Assembly: GCF_048269205.1 (NCBI RefSeq)
Contig: NZ_JBLXJC010000001.1
Span: 372,001 to 436,000, forward strand
DNA from: Emcibacter sp048269205
GTDB taxonomy: Bacteria; Pseudomonadota; Alphaproteobacteria; Sphingomonadales; Emcibacteraceae
Reading direction: 5' to 3'
DNA length: 64,000 bases
A program made the position numbers and the translations under genes. This document shows, piece by piece, positions 1 through 10,367 of this stretch; the stretch's first letter is position 1; every line of letters begins with the position of its first letter. Below the pieces are notes generated by a model that had not been told where the DNA came from, ran no database searches, and saw nothing but the letters and a program-made list of their open reading frames with translations.

Positions 1-224
1 TGTCCGGCGGCAAGACGCCGGTGGAAAACCAGCCCGACTGGATGCAGACTATCACCTTTTTCCTGCCATCGCGGCATTATGTCAGCTTTTCCCAGTCCAT
101 ATTGCTTCGGGATGCCGGAATCGAGGTGGTCTGGCCCCAGTTCCTGATCGTGGGGGTCATGGGGTTATTCTTCTTCGGTCTCAGCCTGATCCTTTTCCGC
201 CGCAGCATGGATGTGGGGAAATAG
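1..224 (+). CDS. ABC-2 type transporter permease, C-terminal end (partial)
   Basis: This is the 3' end of a gene that begins before the window; the reading frame starts at base 3 and no genuine start is present. About 74 residues are visible. They contain the segment TPVENQPDWMQTITFFLPSR, typical of the last periplasmic loop of ABC-2 exporter permeases (YhhJ/DrrB type), then a hydrophobic helix rich in Leu/Phe/Gly and a short basic tail (FRRSMDVGK) that would lie in the cytoplasm. Such permeases pair with an ATPase to export drugs or other hydrophobic substrates; the substrate cannot be told from this fragment. It converges on the flavoprotein gene with a 2-base gap. Confidence 0.75.
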   Translation, partial: SGGKTPVENQPDWMQTITFFLPSRHYVSFSQSILLRDAGIEVVWPQFLIVGVMGLFFFGLSLILFRRSMDVGK

Positions 225-226
225 CG

Positions 227-1411
227 TCAGATGACCTGCCCGCAGGCATGACCCGAGGCCCAGGCCCACTGGAAATTATAGCCGCCCAGATGGCCGGTTA
301 CATCCACCACTTCGCCGATGAAATAAAGCCCGGGGACCTTTTGGGCTTCGAAGGTTTTTGACGACAATTCATCCGTGTCCACACCGCCGACGGTCACTTC
401 TGCTGTCCGGTAACCTTCCGTGCCATTGGGCAGGATCTGCCAGTCGTTGATCATGGCGGCCACCAGGTGCAGTTTTTTATGGCTCAGGTCGGCCAGTCGC
501 CCCTCGATACCGGTTTCTTCACCGATAAACTGGGCCAGGCGTCGCGGCAGGTGTTCCGCCAGAAGAGTTACAAGTTCCTGCTTTGGCGAATGGTCCTTGG
601 CGGCTTTTAGCAAGGCAAACATGTCCTGATCGGGCAGCATATTGATCCGGACAGGCTCTCCCTCCCGCCAGTAGCTGGAAATCTGCAGGATGGCGGGACC
701 GCTGAGCCCCCGGTGGGTGAACAGCAGGGCCTCGCGGAATTTCACCTTGCCGAATTTGACCTCGGCCTCAACCGATACGCCGGAAAGGGCAGAGAGTTTT
801 TCCTTGATCGGGCCGGAAAAGGTGAGCGGCACCAGCCCGGCCCGGGGGTCAATGACATGCAAGCCGAACTGACGGGCGATTTTATAGCCGAAGGAGCTCG
901 CTCCCATTTTCGGAATCGACGGTCCGCCACAGGCGATCACCAGTTTGTGGCAGGCATAGGGACCGCGCGAGGTGGTGAGCCGGAACAGCTCTGCATCCTT
1001 GTTGATCTCTTCGACCTCGGTGCTTGTGACAATGGCGACACCATTCTGTTCGCATTCCCGGAGCAGCATATTGATGATGTCTTTGGCGCTGTTGTCGCAA
1101 AAGAGCTGGCCCAGGGTCTTTTCATGCCACTTGATCTGATAGCGGTCGACCAGATCGATAAAGTCCTGCGGACAGTATCGTTTCAGGGCAGAGACACAAA
1201 AACGGGGATTTTGAGAGAGGTAATTTTCCGGTGCGGCATGGATATTGGTGAAATTGCAGCGTCCGCCGCCGGAAATGCGGATTTTTTCAGCAGGTTTGGC
1301 GGCATGGTCCAGAACCAGTACCCGCCGTCCTCTTTTTCCTGCTTCTATGGCGCACATGAGGCCGGCAGCGCCGGCCCCAATGATGATGATATCAAAAGGC
1401 TCAGGCTGCAC
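227..1411 (-). CDS. NAD(P)/FAD-dependent oxidoreductase, HI0933/BaiN family
   Basis: A cytoplasmic flavoprotein of about 394 residues. The N-terminus carries the Rossmann dinucleotide motif GAGAAGL followed by the family-specific ISGGGRCNFTN segment. The C-terminus has the second FAD contact GEVVDVTGHLGGYNFQWAW, characteristic of this family. Related proteins include BaiN of gut bacteria; the physiological substrate of most members is unknown. An ATG at 1465 would overlap the upstream helicase gene by 65 bases, and its extra residues only read the low-complexity helicase tail in another frame. The GTG at 1409-1411, six residues before the FDIIIIG strand and overlapping the helicase stop by 11 bases, is therefore preferred. 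It is probably co-transcribed with the helicase. Confidence 0.88.
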   Translation of the reverse strand: MQPEPFDIIIIGAGAAGLMCAIEAGKRGRRVLVLDHAAKPAEKIRISGGGRCNFTNIHAAPENYLSQNPRFCVSALKRYCPQDFIDLVDRYQIKWHEKTLGQLFCDNSAKDIINMLLRECEQNGVAIVTSTEVEEINKDAELFRLTTSRGPYACHKLVIACGGPSIPKMGASSFGYKIARQFGLHVIDPRAGLVPLTFSGPIKEKLSALSGVSVEAEVKFGKVKFREALLFTHRGLSGPAILQISSYWREGEPVRINMLPDQDMFALLKAAKDHSPKQELVTLLAEHLPRRLAQFIGEETGIEGRLADLSHKKLHLVAAMINDWQILPNGTEGYRTAEVTVGGVDTDELSSKTFEAQKVPGLYFIGEVVDVTGHLGGYNFQWAWASGHACGQVI

Positions 1412-2804
1412 GCCGTTTCGGGCCGCCTGACGGTTTTCTGGATTTGACGAACTTGTTTTTACCATTGGCGTTCGAATTCTTGTTGGGGCCGCCGGACTTG
1501 CCTTCCGGCTTTACGCGGCGGCTCTCGCCCAGCGCATTTTTCGGGCCCCGGGGTTTTCTGGCTCTGGAGAATTTCTGGCCCGGTTTTCCACCTGGTTTTC
1601 CAGAAGACCGGCCACGTCCCTTGTATCCGCGTCCGCCTTTTTCTTCTTTTACATCTACATGGAATTGATGTTCATCGTCCACTTCGATTTTCTGATCAAT
1701 TTGCCGTTCAATCTGGCGCAGCAGACCCTTGTCCCGGCCATCGCAGAAGGAAATCGCCTGGCCGCTTTCGCCGTTACGACCGGTCCGGCCCACGCGGTGC
1801 ACATAGTTTTCCGGCTCCATCGGCAGGTCATAGTTGATCACCATATCGATGCCCGGCACGTCAATGCCGCGGGCAGCCACGTCGGTGGCCACCAGATAGC
1901 GCAGGGAACCGTTGCGGAACCGGCGCAGAATCTTTTCCCGCATGGACTGGTGCTTGTCGCCATGGATTGAGGCAACGGTGCAATCATTGGAAGACAGTGC
2001 GCGCGCCAGGTTGTCAGCGCCGGCTTTGGTCTTGGCAAAGATAATGGCCTGACCCGGGTTTTCCTTGTCCAGCACGTCGTTCAGCAGCGCCCGTTTATTC
2101 TTGCCGTCCAGGAACATCACCTTGTGGCTGATGGTCTCGGCCACGGCCGTTTCCTGCGGCATCTCCACATAGGCGGGGTTGCGCAGGATTTGTGACGCCA
2201 GTTTCCTGACGTTGGCAGTCATGGTGGCGGAGAAAAGCACGGTCTGATGGTTTTCCGGCAGGCTTGCCGCAATGTCTTTCACGTCATGGATGAAGCCCAT
2301 GTCGAGCATCCGGTCCGCTTCGTCCAGGATGAAGATGTCAATTTCGTCAAATTTGATGCTGCCGCGTTTCTTATGATCCAGCAGACGGCCGGGTGTGGCC
2401 ACCAGCACATCAATACCCTGGCGCAGCAGGCCGATCTGTTTACCCATCGGGGCACCACCGAAAATGGCTGTCTGTTTCAGGCCAAGGCCCTTATTGAAGG
2501 GAAAAATGCTGTCGGCGATCTGCTTGGCCAGTTCCCGTGTCGGGGCCAGGATCAGGGCGCGGGGGGTATTGGGTGTACGCCTGCCGGCAGTTTCGCTGAG
2601 CCGTTGCAGCATGGGCAGGCCGAAAGCTGCGGTCTTGCCGCCGCCAGTCTGGGCCAGGCCGATCATGTCCCGGCCTTCAAGAAGAAGCGGGATGGCGCTT
2701 TCCTGGATAGGGGTCGGGCTTTCGAAACCTTCTTTTTGGATGTTTTTCAGCAAAGGGCCTTCAAGGCCCAGATCGGCAAATGCCGACGTGGTCATTTCAG
2801 TCAC
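1401..2804 (-). CDS. rhlE: DEAD-box ATP-dependent RNA helicase, RhlE-like
   Basis: An RNA-unwinding ATPase of about 467 residues. All core motifs are visible in order: Q motif (GFESPTPIQ), Walker A AQTGGGKT, PTRELAKQI, TPGRLLD, the DEAD box in LDEADRMLDMGF, SAT, and HRVGRTGR. After the RecA-like pair comes a roughly 100-residue low-complexity Lys/Arg/Gly/Pro tail, typical of RhlE proteins and likely to bind RNA. The GTG at 2802-2804 is chosen because AAAGGA lies six bases upstream; an ATG three codons in (2795) is an alternative, and longer starts lack a ribosome site. The family acts in ribosome assembly and mRNA turnover, often at low temperature; that role is inferred from family. Confidence 0.92.
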   Translation of the reverse strand: MTEMTTSAFADLGLEGPLLKNIQKEGFESPTPIQESAIPLLLEGRDMIGLAQTGGGKTAAFGLPMLQRLSETAGRRTPNTPRALILAPTRELAKQIADSIFPFNKGLGLKQTAIFGGAPMGKQIGLLRQGIDVLVATPGRLLDHKKRGSIKFDEIDIFILDEADRMLDMGFIHDVKDIAASLPENHQTVLFSATMTANVRKLASQILRNPAYVEMPQETAVAETISHKVMFLDGKNKRALLNDVLDKENPGQAIIFAKTKAGADNLARALSSNDCTVASIHGDKHQSMREKILRRFRNGSLRYLVATDVAARGIDVPGIDMVINYDLPMEPENYVHRVGRTGRNGESGQAISFCDGRDKGLLRQIERQIDQKIEVDDEHQFHVDVKEEKGGRGYKGRGRSSGKPGGKPGQKFSRARKPRGPKNALGESRRVKPEGKSGGPNKNSNANGKNKFVKSRKPSGGPKRRAA

Positions 2805-3071
2805 GGATATTCCTTTCGCGTGCGTTATGCCGGACTTCCGGCTCTGTTCCGCGATGATACCCAATAACTTTATGACTGGTCTGGCAGGCCTGACCTGCTT
2901 TCACGGCGGATGTTCAAAAGCCGTGCATCCTTGGCACGGCGTTACGGCCTCATATGAGCGCTGCAGTGCACAATGTCAAGCTAAATCGGTTCATCCCTGA
3001 ATATGCAGCTTTTATAATACTTGTCTCCAGCCGCTTTTTAAGGAACAATCCCCTGTTGCAAGGGGAAGTGG

Positions 3072-3425
3072 ATGAAACGTGAAGAATTTGATGATTTTTG
3101 CGCCACGCTGAAGGCTACCGATAATGTGGTCCAGTGGGGCAATAGTTCGGTGTGGAAAGTGGGCGGAAAGATATTCGCCATCTGCTCTATCTGGGGTGAG
3201 GGCGAGGAACAGAAGATCAGCTTTAAATGTTCCGATCTGGCGTACGAGGTTCTCTGTGAACGGGAGGGCATCATTCCTGCCCCCTATCTCGCAAGGGCCA
3301 AATGGGTGCAGCTTATCTCGCCCAACGCCATGACGGATGAGGATATCCGGCTGCATATCACTGATGCCCACGACATCATTGCCGGCAAATTGACAAAGGC
3401 CCAGCGTACCGAGCTGGGCCTTTGA
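3072..3425 (+). CDS. MmcQ/YjbR family protein
   Basis: A 117-residue protein with the YjbR fold signature: an N-terminal MKREEFDDFCATL helix, the WKVGGKIFAI strands, ISFKCSD, and a C-terminal helical segment reading HDIIAGKLTKAQRTELGL. Members are small cytoplasmic CyaY-like folds with suggested but unproven DNA-binding activity, so no reaction is assigned. A ribosome site AAGGGGAAGTGG precedes the ATG. Part of it is the right arm of a small hairpin (CCCCT at 3050-3054 with AGGGG at 3061-3065), which could mask the site when folded. The last nine codons overlap a strong terminator-like stem (3394-3424). Upstream, 2805-3071 holds the divergent promoter space shared with the helicase. Confidence 0.85.
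   Translation: MKREEFDDFCATLKATDNVVQWGNSSVWKVGGKIFAICSIWGEGEEQKISFKCSDLAYEVLCEREGIIPAPYLARAKWVQLISPNAMTDEDIRLHITDAHDIIAGKLTKAQRTELGL
3394..3424. terminator. Bidirectional terminator-like hairpin inside the yjbR 3' end
   Basis: A perfect 12-bp stem CAAAGGCCCAGC / GCTGGGCCTTTG closes a 7-base loop. It lies within the final codons of the YjbR gene, includes part of its stop codon, and ends 16 bases before the stop of the convergent DUF885 gene. The AAA/TTT flanks make it usable as an intrinsic terminator in both directions. Confidence 0.7.
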
Positions 3426-3439
3426 GGTAATTTCCGGGA

Positions 3440-5191
3440 TCAGCCTTTGCGGGCACTAATCCAGTCGTTGACGATATCTTCCAGAACGGAAAGCGGCACA
3501 GCGCCGTGACGCAGGATTTCGTCATGGAAGGCCCTGAGGTCGAAATCCGTGCCCAGTTCCTTCTCCGCCTTTGCCCGAAGCTCCCTGATTTTCAGTTCAC
3601 CGGTCTTATAAGCCAGCGCCTGTCCGGGCCAGGTGATATAGCGATCCACCTCGGCAGTGATGTTATGCAGGCTGAGGGCGGAATTTTCGGCCATGAAATC
3701 GATGGCCTGCTGGCGGGTCCAGCCCATATAATGCATGCCGGTATCCACCACCAGGCGAAGCGCCCGCCACATTTCATAACTCAGGCGGCCGAAGTTGCTG
3801 TAGGGGTCTTCATAAAAACCCACTTCCAGGCCAAGCCGTTCCGCATAAAGGCCCCAGCCTTCTACAAAGACCGTATAACCGCCATAGCGGCGGAAATTGG
3901 GCAGGTCGGTTTCACTGGCGAGTGCTATTTGCAGGTGATGGCCCGGCACCGCTTCATGAAGGGTCAGGGATTCCATGGTGTAAAGCGGCCGACTGTCCAG
4001 CTTGGTGGTGTTAATGAAATAATATCCGGCCCGGCTGCCGTCCGGCGCCCCCGGCATATAATAGGCAACGGTGGTTTTCTCCGCGATGTCCGCCGGGACA
4101 ACAGCAATGCCGTAGGGCTGGCGCGGCAGGCGGCCGAACAGTTTGGGCAGTTCCCCGTCCATTTTTTTGGCGATGGTGCTGACCTTGTCAACCAGTTCCT
4201 CAGGTGTCTTGGGATAGAACTGGGGATCGGTGCGCAGGAACTGGATGAACTCCTGAAGGCCACCGTCAAACTCGACTTCCCTGATGATTTCCATCATTTC
4301 GCCGCGGATGCGTTTCACTTCGCTCATGCCCCGGTCATGCACCTGCTGCGGGGTCATGTCGGTGGTGGTGAACTGGCGCACCCGATGTTCGTAATAGGCC
4401 TTTCCGTCGGGCCAGTGCAGGGCGCCCACCTTCTTCATGCAGTTGGGGGCGTAGTCTTTGGTATAAAGCTCGTAGAAGGCCTGGAAGGCGGGCACAACCC
4501 CGTCCATAATGGCTTTCTTGGCTTCGGTCCTGAGCTCGGCCTGGGTGGCGGCCGGGATGATGTCCGGCATTTTCACGAAGGGCGCATAGAGGGCGCTTTT
4601 GCCGGCATCCTTGACGATATGGCTGGAAATGGAGGTCTCATAACCTTCCATGGAGGCACAGGCATGGATAAAGCCCTGTTTGATGGCCTCGCGCATCACC
4701 TCCATATTTTCCGTGTTCAGCCGCGGATAATCCCGAAGCCGGGAGATATAGTCCCGGTAGTCCTGTTCTTTCGAGAAGCTGATCAGGCTCGGCAACCGGG
4801 CGAAATTCATATGCCAGCCGCCCCGGTTGGTGATGTTGAACAGATAGCTCTTGAAACTGAACGCCTCCAGCTCCCGTTCCACCTCGGTGCGGAAAAGCTT
4901 GTAGTTGATCCGGTCCTCGTCACTCAGCTTTTTCACATTGATCTTGTCGAGCCGGGCGAGGACCTTCTTTTCATACTCCGCCCGGCGCTCATGATCTTTG
5001 ATCGAGGCGGTGCCGAGACGGTCATTATATCGTTTGTCGCCCAGGTCACTGGCGAAAGTGGGATACTCCTTTAAGGTAAATTCCCAGCTGTCATCCAGGA
5101 TCTTGTGAAAGTCCTTTGTTGTATCGGCGGCGGCGGGCAGGGCCAAAGCCCCCGCAAGCAGCAGCACGGCAAATGTCGTTTTCAGTCTCAT
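3440..5191 (-). CDS. DUF885 family exported protein, copy 1 (putative zinc hydrolase)
   Basis: A 583-residue protein with an N-terminal signal peptide (MRLKTTFAVLLLAGALALPAAA, cleavage likely after AAA), so it probably acts in the periplasm. It belongs to the DUF885 family, recognised by HEAVPGHHLQ near residue 390 and FVEGWGLYAERLG about 30 residues later. The HE...GH arrangement and the downstream Glu look like a gluzincin-type metal site, so a peptidase or hydrolase activity is inferred; no substrate is known. The start at 5191 is chosen because AAAGGGGATAAAC precedes the ATG; a longer start at 5230 would overlap the upstream paralogue. The gap to that paralogue is 14 bases, so the two form one operon. 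Confidence 0.88.
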   Translation of the reverse strand: MRLKTTFAVLLLAGALALPAAADTTKDFHKILDDSWEFTLKEYPTFASDLGDKRYNDRLGTASIKDHERRAEYEKKVLARLDKINVKKLSDEDRINYKLFRTEVERELEAFSFKSYLFNITNRGGWHMNFARLPSLISFSKEQDYRDYISRLRDYPRLNTENMEVMREAIKQGFIHACASMEGYETSISSHIVKDAGKSALYAPFVKMPDIIPAATQAELRTEAKKAIMDGVVPAFQAFYELYTKDYAPNCMKKVGALHWPDGKAYYEHRVRQFTTTDMTPQQVHDRGMSEVKRIRGEMMEIIREVEFDGGLQEFIQFLRTDPQFYPKTPEELVDKVSTIAKKMDGELPKLFGRLPRQPYGIAVVPADIAEKTTVAYYMPGAPDGSRAGYYFINTTKLDSRPLYTMESLTLHEAVPGHHLQIALASETDLPNFRRYGGYTVFVEGWGLYAERLGLEVGFYEDPYSNFGRLSYEMWRALRLVVDTGMHYMGWTRQQAIDFMAENSALSLHNITAEVDRYITWPGQALAYKTGELKIRELRAKAEKELGTDFDLRAFHDEILRHGAVPLSVLEDIVNDWISARKG

Positions 5192-5205
5192 GTTTATCCC
5201 CTTTA

Positions 5206-6936
5206 TTATTTGGTCTGGTTTTTGATCCATTCGTCAACGGTTTCCTCAAGCATGCTGAGCGGCAGGGAGCCGTCGCCGAGGATCACGTCATGGAAGGCGC
5301 GGATATCGAATTTTTCGCCCAGCTTTTTCTCTGCCCGCTGGCGCAGTTCAAGGAGTTTCAGTTCCCCAACCTTGTAGGACAGCGCCTGGCCCGGCCAGGA
5401 AATATAGCGGTCGATCTGTCCGGCGGCCTCGGCTTCGGAAAGGCCGGTATTATCGACCAGCAAATCAATCGCCTTCTGGCGCTCCCAGCCCATGGCATGC
5501 AGTCCGGTATCCACCACAAGCCTATAGGCGCGCCAGATTTCATTGCTGAGGCGGCCAAAGTCGGCGTAAGGGTCGTCATACATGCCGGCTTCCAGGCCCA
5601 GCTTTTCCGAATAAAGCCCCCAGCCTTCGGTATAGGCGTTGTGGTTCAGGGTGCGGCGGAAGGCGGGTACCTCTGATTCCATGGCAAGGGCGTTCTGAAG
5701 GTGATGGCCGGGCACCCCTTCATGCAGGCTCAGCGCCACCAGGCTGAAGAGCGGCTGATCCCGCAGGGACTTCACGCTCAGGAAATAGGTGCCGGGGGTG
5801 CGGTTGTCCGGTGGCGGCATATAGAAGGTGCCGCGGTTCTTTGTCGCCTTTACGGTGAAGGTATTGCGCGGCAGGGTGCCGAACAGATAGGGAAGTTCGC
5901 CGTACATCTTCATGTTGATATAGGCGGTTTTCTCCATCAGATCCTGCTCGTCAGTCGCATAAAAACGGTCGTCGGTACGCAGGAATTCCAGGAATTCCTT
6001 ATAGCTGCCTTTGAAACCGACCTTCTTGATGATGGCGTCCATCTCCGCCCGGATGCGTTTCACTTCGCTAAGCCCAAGGTCATGGATCTCTTGTGCTGTC
6101 ATGTCGGTGGTGGTGAAGAAGCGGATCGCCCAGGCGTAATAGTCCGCCCCGCCCGGAAGGGACGAAATGCCCGCTTCCTTGCGGCAGTTGGGCATATAGT
6201 CCTTTGTCCAGAACTCATAGAATTCCCGGTAAGCGGGGGTCACTTTTTCTGTGATCAGCTTTTTCGCCTGTGCCGCCATTTCCTTTTTCAGCTTGTCCGG
6301 AAAGGTGGCCGGAAACTTTTTAAACGGCACGAACAGAGGGCTGTCTTCAGCCCTGTCCGTAATATAGGTGCTGATGTTCTTGTGATAGTTTTGGAAACTT
6401 TCGCAATATTGGGTGTAACCGGCCTTGATGCCTTCACGCAGCAGGTTCGTATTTTCCCGGTTGAAACGGGGATAGTCCTCCAGGCTGACGAGGAATTTTT
6501 CATAGTCCTGACGGGTCAGGAACGCCATATTGGCGGGCGCCTCGGCGAAATAACTGAACCAGCCGAACAGATAGGTTACCGGAAAATAACGGTCCTGGGT
6601 CGTATAGCTTTCCTGTTCCAGCTCGCGCTCATATTTGAACAGGCGATAGCTGATTTTATCTTCGGCAGACAGTTTCTCCATTGGAATTTTCGCCAGTTCC
6701 GCCAGCATTTGGTCATTAAACTTCTGACGGCGGTCAAATCCGGCCTTTGAGATGTCGGCAAGCTTGCCGTCCGGCTTCCAGCCGTCGGGGTCGGTGTGGA
6801 AAAAGACCTGTTCTTCATTGGCCTTTTGCCAGTGTTTGTCGAGAAGTTTGTGGAAATCGGCGGTAGTGTCTGCGCGGGCTGTCGCCAGGGACAGGGCAAA
6901 AACAACCAGACTGAAAACTATGGTACGGAAAGACAT
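5206..6936 (-). CDS. DUF885 family exported protein, copy 2 (putative zinc hydrolase)
   Basis: A 576-residue paralogue of the following gene. It has its own signal peptide (MSFRTIVFSLVVFALSLATARA) and the same family motifs: HEGVPGHHLQ, YTEGWGLYSEKLGLEAG, and the C-terminal ISWPGQALSYKVGELK block. A GGGGAA ribosome site lies four bases before the ATG. It is the first gene of the tandem pair and shares a 234-base divergent region with the methylmalonyl-CoA mutase gene. The copies align over their whole length but differ at many positions, so the duplication is not recent. Both retain the putative metal site, suggesting two related periplasmic hydrolases with different specificity (inference). 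Confidence 0.88.
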   Translation of the reverse strand: MSFRTIVFSLVVFALSLATARADTTADFHKLLDKHWQKANEEQVFFHTDPDGWKPDGKLADISKAGFDRRQKFNDQMLAELAKIPMEKLSAEDKISYRLFKYERELEQESYTTQDRYFPVTYLFGWFSYFAEAPANMAFLTRQDYEKFLVSLEDYPRFNRENTNLLREGIKAGYTQYCESFQNYHKNISTYITDRAEDSPLFVPFKKFPATFPDKLKKEMAAQAKKLITEKVTPAYREFYEFWTKDYMPNCRKEAGISSLPGGADYYAWAIRFFTTTDMTAQEIHDLGLSEVKRIRAEMDAIIKKVGFKGSYKEFLEFLRTDDRFYATDEQDLMEKTAYINMKMYGELPYLFGTLPRNTFTVKATKNRGTFYMPPPDNRTPGTYFLSVKSLRDQPLFSLVALSLHEGVPGHHLQNALAMESEVPAFRRTLNHNAYTEGWGLYSEKLGLEAGMYDDPYADFGRLSNEIWRAYRLVVDTGLHAMGWERQKAIDLLVDNTGLSEAEAAGQIDRYISWPGQALSYKVGELKLLELRQRAEKKLGEKFDIRAFHDVILGDGSLPLSMLEETVDEWIKNQTK

Positions 6937-7102
6937 TTAATTCCCCATGTATGTTATGATGCTGTTTTATGGTTTTGCAAAGCGCAACAATACTGGACCA
7001 AAGCCAGATTGTATACGATTTTGACTCCAAAATTCAGTGATGGAATTTCAGTGATCTGCGCAAAAGATTTATTGCTATCGGCAGGGGAATGGGATAAATA
7101 CC

Positions 7103-7116
7103 TTACTCATGAGTAA
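7103..7116. promoter_or_regulatory. 14-bp perfect palindrome upstream of methylmalonyl-CoA mutase
   Basis: TTACTCATGAGTAA is a perfect palindrome 55 bases before the mutase start, in the divergent region shared with the DUF885 pair. It is a plausible operator for a dimeric regulator. The same region also holds TTTGCAAA (6974-6981), resembling half-sites of PccR/ScfR propionate regulators, and GATTGTATAC (7007-7016). The regulator is not identified. Confidence 0.4.
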
Positions 7117-7170
7117 CATTTTGCATTGAGGCCAGCCCTGTAGGGCGCAAGAGGGACCCCGGGACAAGAC

Positions 7171-9321
<2,151 letters not shown>

Positions 9322-9335
9322 CATACTGCTCTCTG

Positions 9336-9361
9336 ACGGGGAAAGCTTATCCTTTCCCCGT
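9336..9361 (+). terminator. Hairpin after methylmalonyl-CoA mutase
   Basis: A perfect 10-bp stem ACGGGGAAAG / CTTTCCCCGT with a 6-base loop starts 15 bases after the mutase stop. There is no clear T tract, so it may be a weak terminator or a 3'-end stabiliser ahead of the DUF2214 gene. Confidence 0.5.
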
Positions 9362-9378
9362 GATAACAGGGGGCAGCA

Positions 9379-9813
9379 ATGGAAGACGTTTTTATCCGCT
9401 ATTTTCATTTCCTCGGCATACTCGGCATTGCCGCGACGCTGGTGGCGGAACATCTTTTGCTGAAATCGGAAATGACGGTGACCGAGATGCGCCGGATTGC
9501 GCTCATCGACGGGCTTTACGGTCTCAGCGCCGTGACGGTGCTGGTGGCGGGCCTCGCCCTGTGGTTTGTCGTGGGCATCCCGGACTATTATGCCGCCAAC
9601 TGGATCTTTCATCTGAAGATCGGCGTATTTGTGGTGCTTGGCATCCTGTCGCTCGGGCCCACTTTTTTCTTCCTGAAAAACCGTAAACAGACCGGGGGCA
9701 TGATCGCCGTGCCGCCGAAAATGATCAAAATCATCCGGATCGAGCTCACATTGCTCGCCGTCATGCCGCTGCTGGCGGTCCTCATGGCCCGCGGTTACGG
9801 GATGATGGGGTAG
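9379..9813 (+). CDS. DUF2214 family membrane protein
   Basis: A 144-residue integral membrane protein with about four hydrophobic helices. The first begins at residue 5 (FIRYFHFLGILGIAATLVAE), and the middle contains IDGLYGLSAVTVLVAG and the aromatic loop WFVVGIPDYYAANWIFHLKIG. This pattern is the DUF2214 family; its function is unknown. A strong ribosome site (CAGGGGGCAGCA) precedes the ATG. It follows the mutase hairpin, so it may be read as a weakly coupled downstream gene, but no functional link is evident. A truncated coding remnant starts immediately at its stop codon. Confidence 0.82.
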   Translation: MEDVFIRYFHFLGILGIAATLVAEHLLLKSEMTVTEMRRIALIDGLYGLSAVTVLVAGLALWFVVGIPDYYAANWIFHLKIGVFVVLGILSLGPTFFFLKNRKQTGGMIAVPPKMIKIIRIELTLLAVMPLLAVLMARGYGMMG

Positions 9814-10040
9814 GGGTTACTTTTGAGCGTAAAGGGAAGCCTTTCCCGAAAAAGGCGGATGCTTTGAATGCTGATTTGGTTAAAGCAAAAGTTTATAATA
9901 AGCTTGAACAGAAGAGTGTGACGTCTTGGCTGGGAATTCGTAATAGTGCGGCACATGGAGATTATGACGACTACACTGCCGAGCAGGTCAAGCTCATGCT
10001 ATCAGGTGTTATCGATTTTATGAACCGGAATACGGTTTAA
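9813..10040 (+). pseudogene. 3' fragment of a HEPN-like protein gene
   Basis: An open frame with no usable start reads for about 75 codons to a TAA at 10038-10040. The conceptual product contains TSWLGIRNSAAHGDYDDYTA followed by EQVKLMLSGVIDFMNRN. The RNSAAH element fits the R-polar-x3-H motif of HEPN-superfamily RNases and toxins, and the amphipathic helix after it fits the last helix of that fold. Base composition is more AT-rich than the flanking genes. The frame runs back into the end of the DUF2214 gene without an ATG or GTG, so only a C-terminal remnant remains. It lies 12 bases from convergent higA, suggesting a decayed toxin-antitoxin or defence insertion. The HEPN assignment is by motif only. 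Confidence 0.55.
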
Positions 10041-10052
10041 TTTATCTTTGGT

Positions 10053-10358
10053 TTAAGCCGCCACCACCTTCACTTCTTCCTCGATCTTTTTACCCACTTC
10101 ATCCCGCGCCACTTCCAGATCATAGTGGGTCTGCAGGGTCATCCAGAAATCGGCGGACATGTTAAAGGCGCGGCCGAGGCGCAGCGCCGTGTCGGCGGTG
10201 ACGGCTCGCTTGCCTTTCAGGATCTCGGACAGGCGGGTCTGGGTCATGCCGGTGGCCTTGGCCAAAGCATAGGCGCTGAGCCCCATGGGGGTCAGAAACT
10301 CCTCCTGCAGGATTTCTCCGGGATGAATGGGGGCTATCTTTTTTATTTGTCCGTCCAT
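10053..10358 (-). CDS. higA: HigA-type addiction module antitoxin
   Basis: A 101-residue DNA-binding antitoxin. It opens with IHPGEILQEEFLTPMGLSAY, the hallmark of the HigA family, and continues through a Cro/C1-type helix-turn-helix (ALAKATGMTQTRLSEILKGK) and the family segment ADTALRLGRAFNMSADFWM. It would bind its operator and neutralise the mRNA-cleaving HigB toxin. The ATG at 10358 is chosen because TAGGA, which includes the stop of the upstream toxin frame, lies seven bases before it; a GTG at 10364 is also possible. It is intact, while its partner higB carries a nonsense codon, so it may now be an orphan regulator. Confidence 0.92.
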   Translation of the reverse strand: MDGQIKKIAPIHPGEILQEEFLTPMGLSAYALAKATGMTQTRLSEILKGKRAVTADTALRLGRAFNMSADFWMTLQTHYDLEVARDEVGKKIEEEVKVVAA

Positions 10359-10367
10359 TTGCACGTC

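Noticed and set aside
3506..5074. A 522-codon open frame on the plus strand opposite the first DUF885 gene
   Set aside because: It is antisense to a clearly coding gene with signal peptide and conserved motifs; its product has no recognisable domain and is the usual by-product of GC-rich codon use.
5701..6750. A 349-codon plus-strand frame opposite the second DUF885 gene
   Set aside because: Same reason: full antisense overlap with a gene of clear family membership, no ribosome site or domain.
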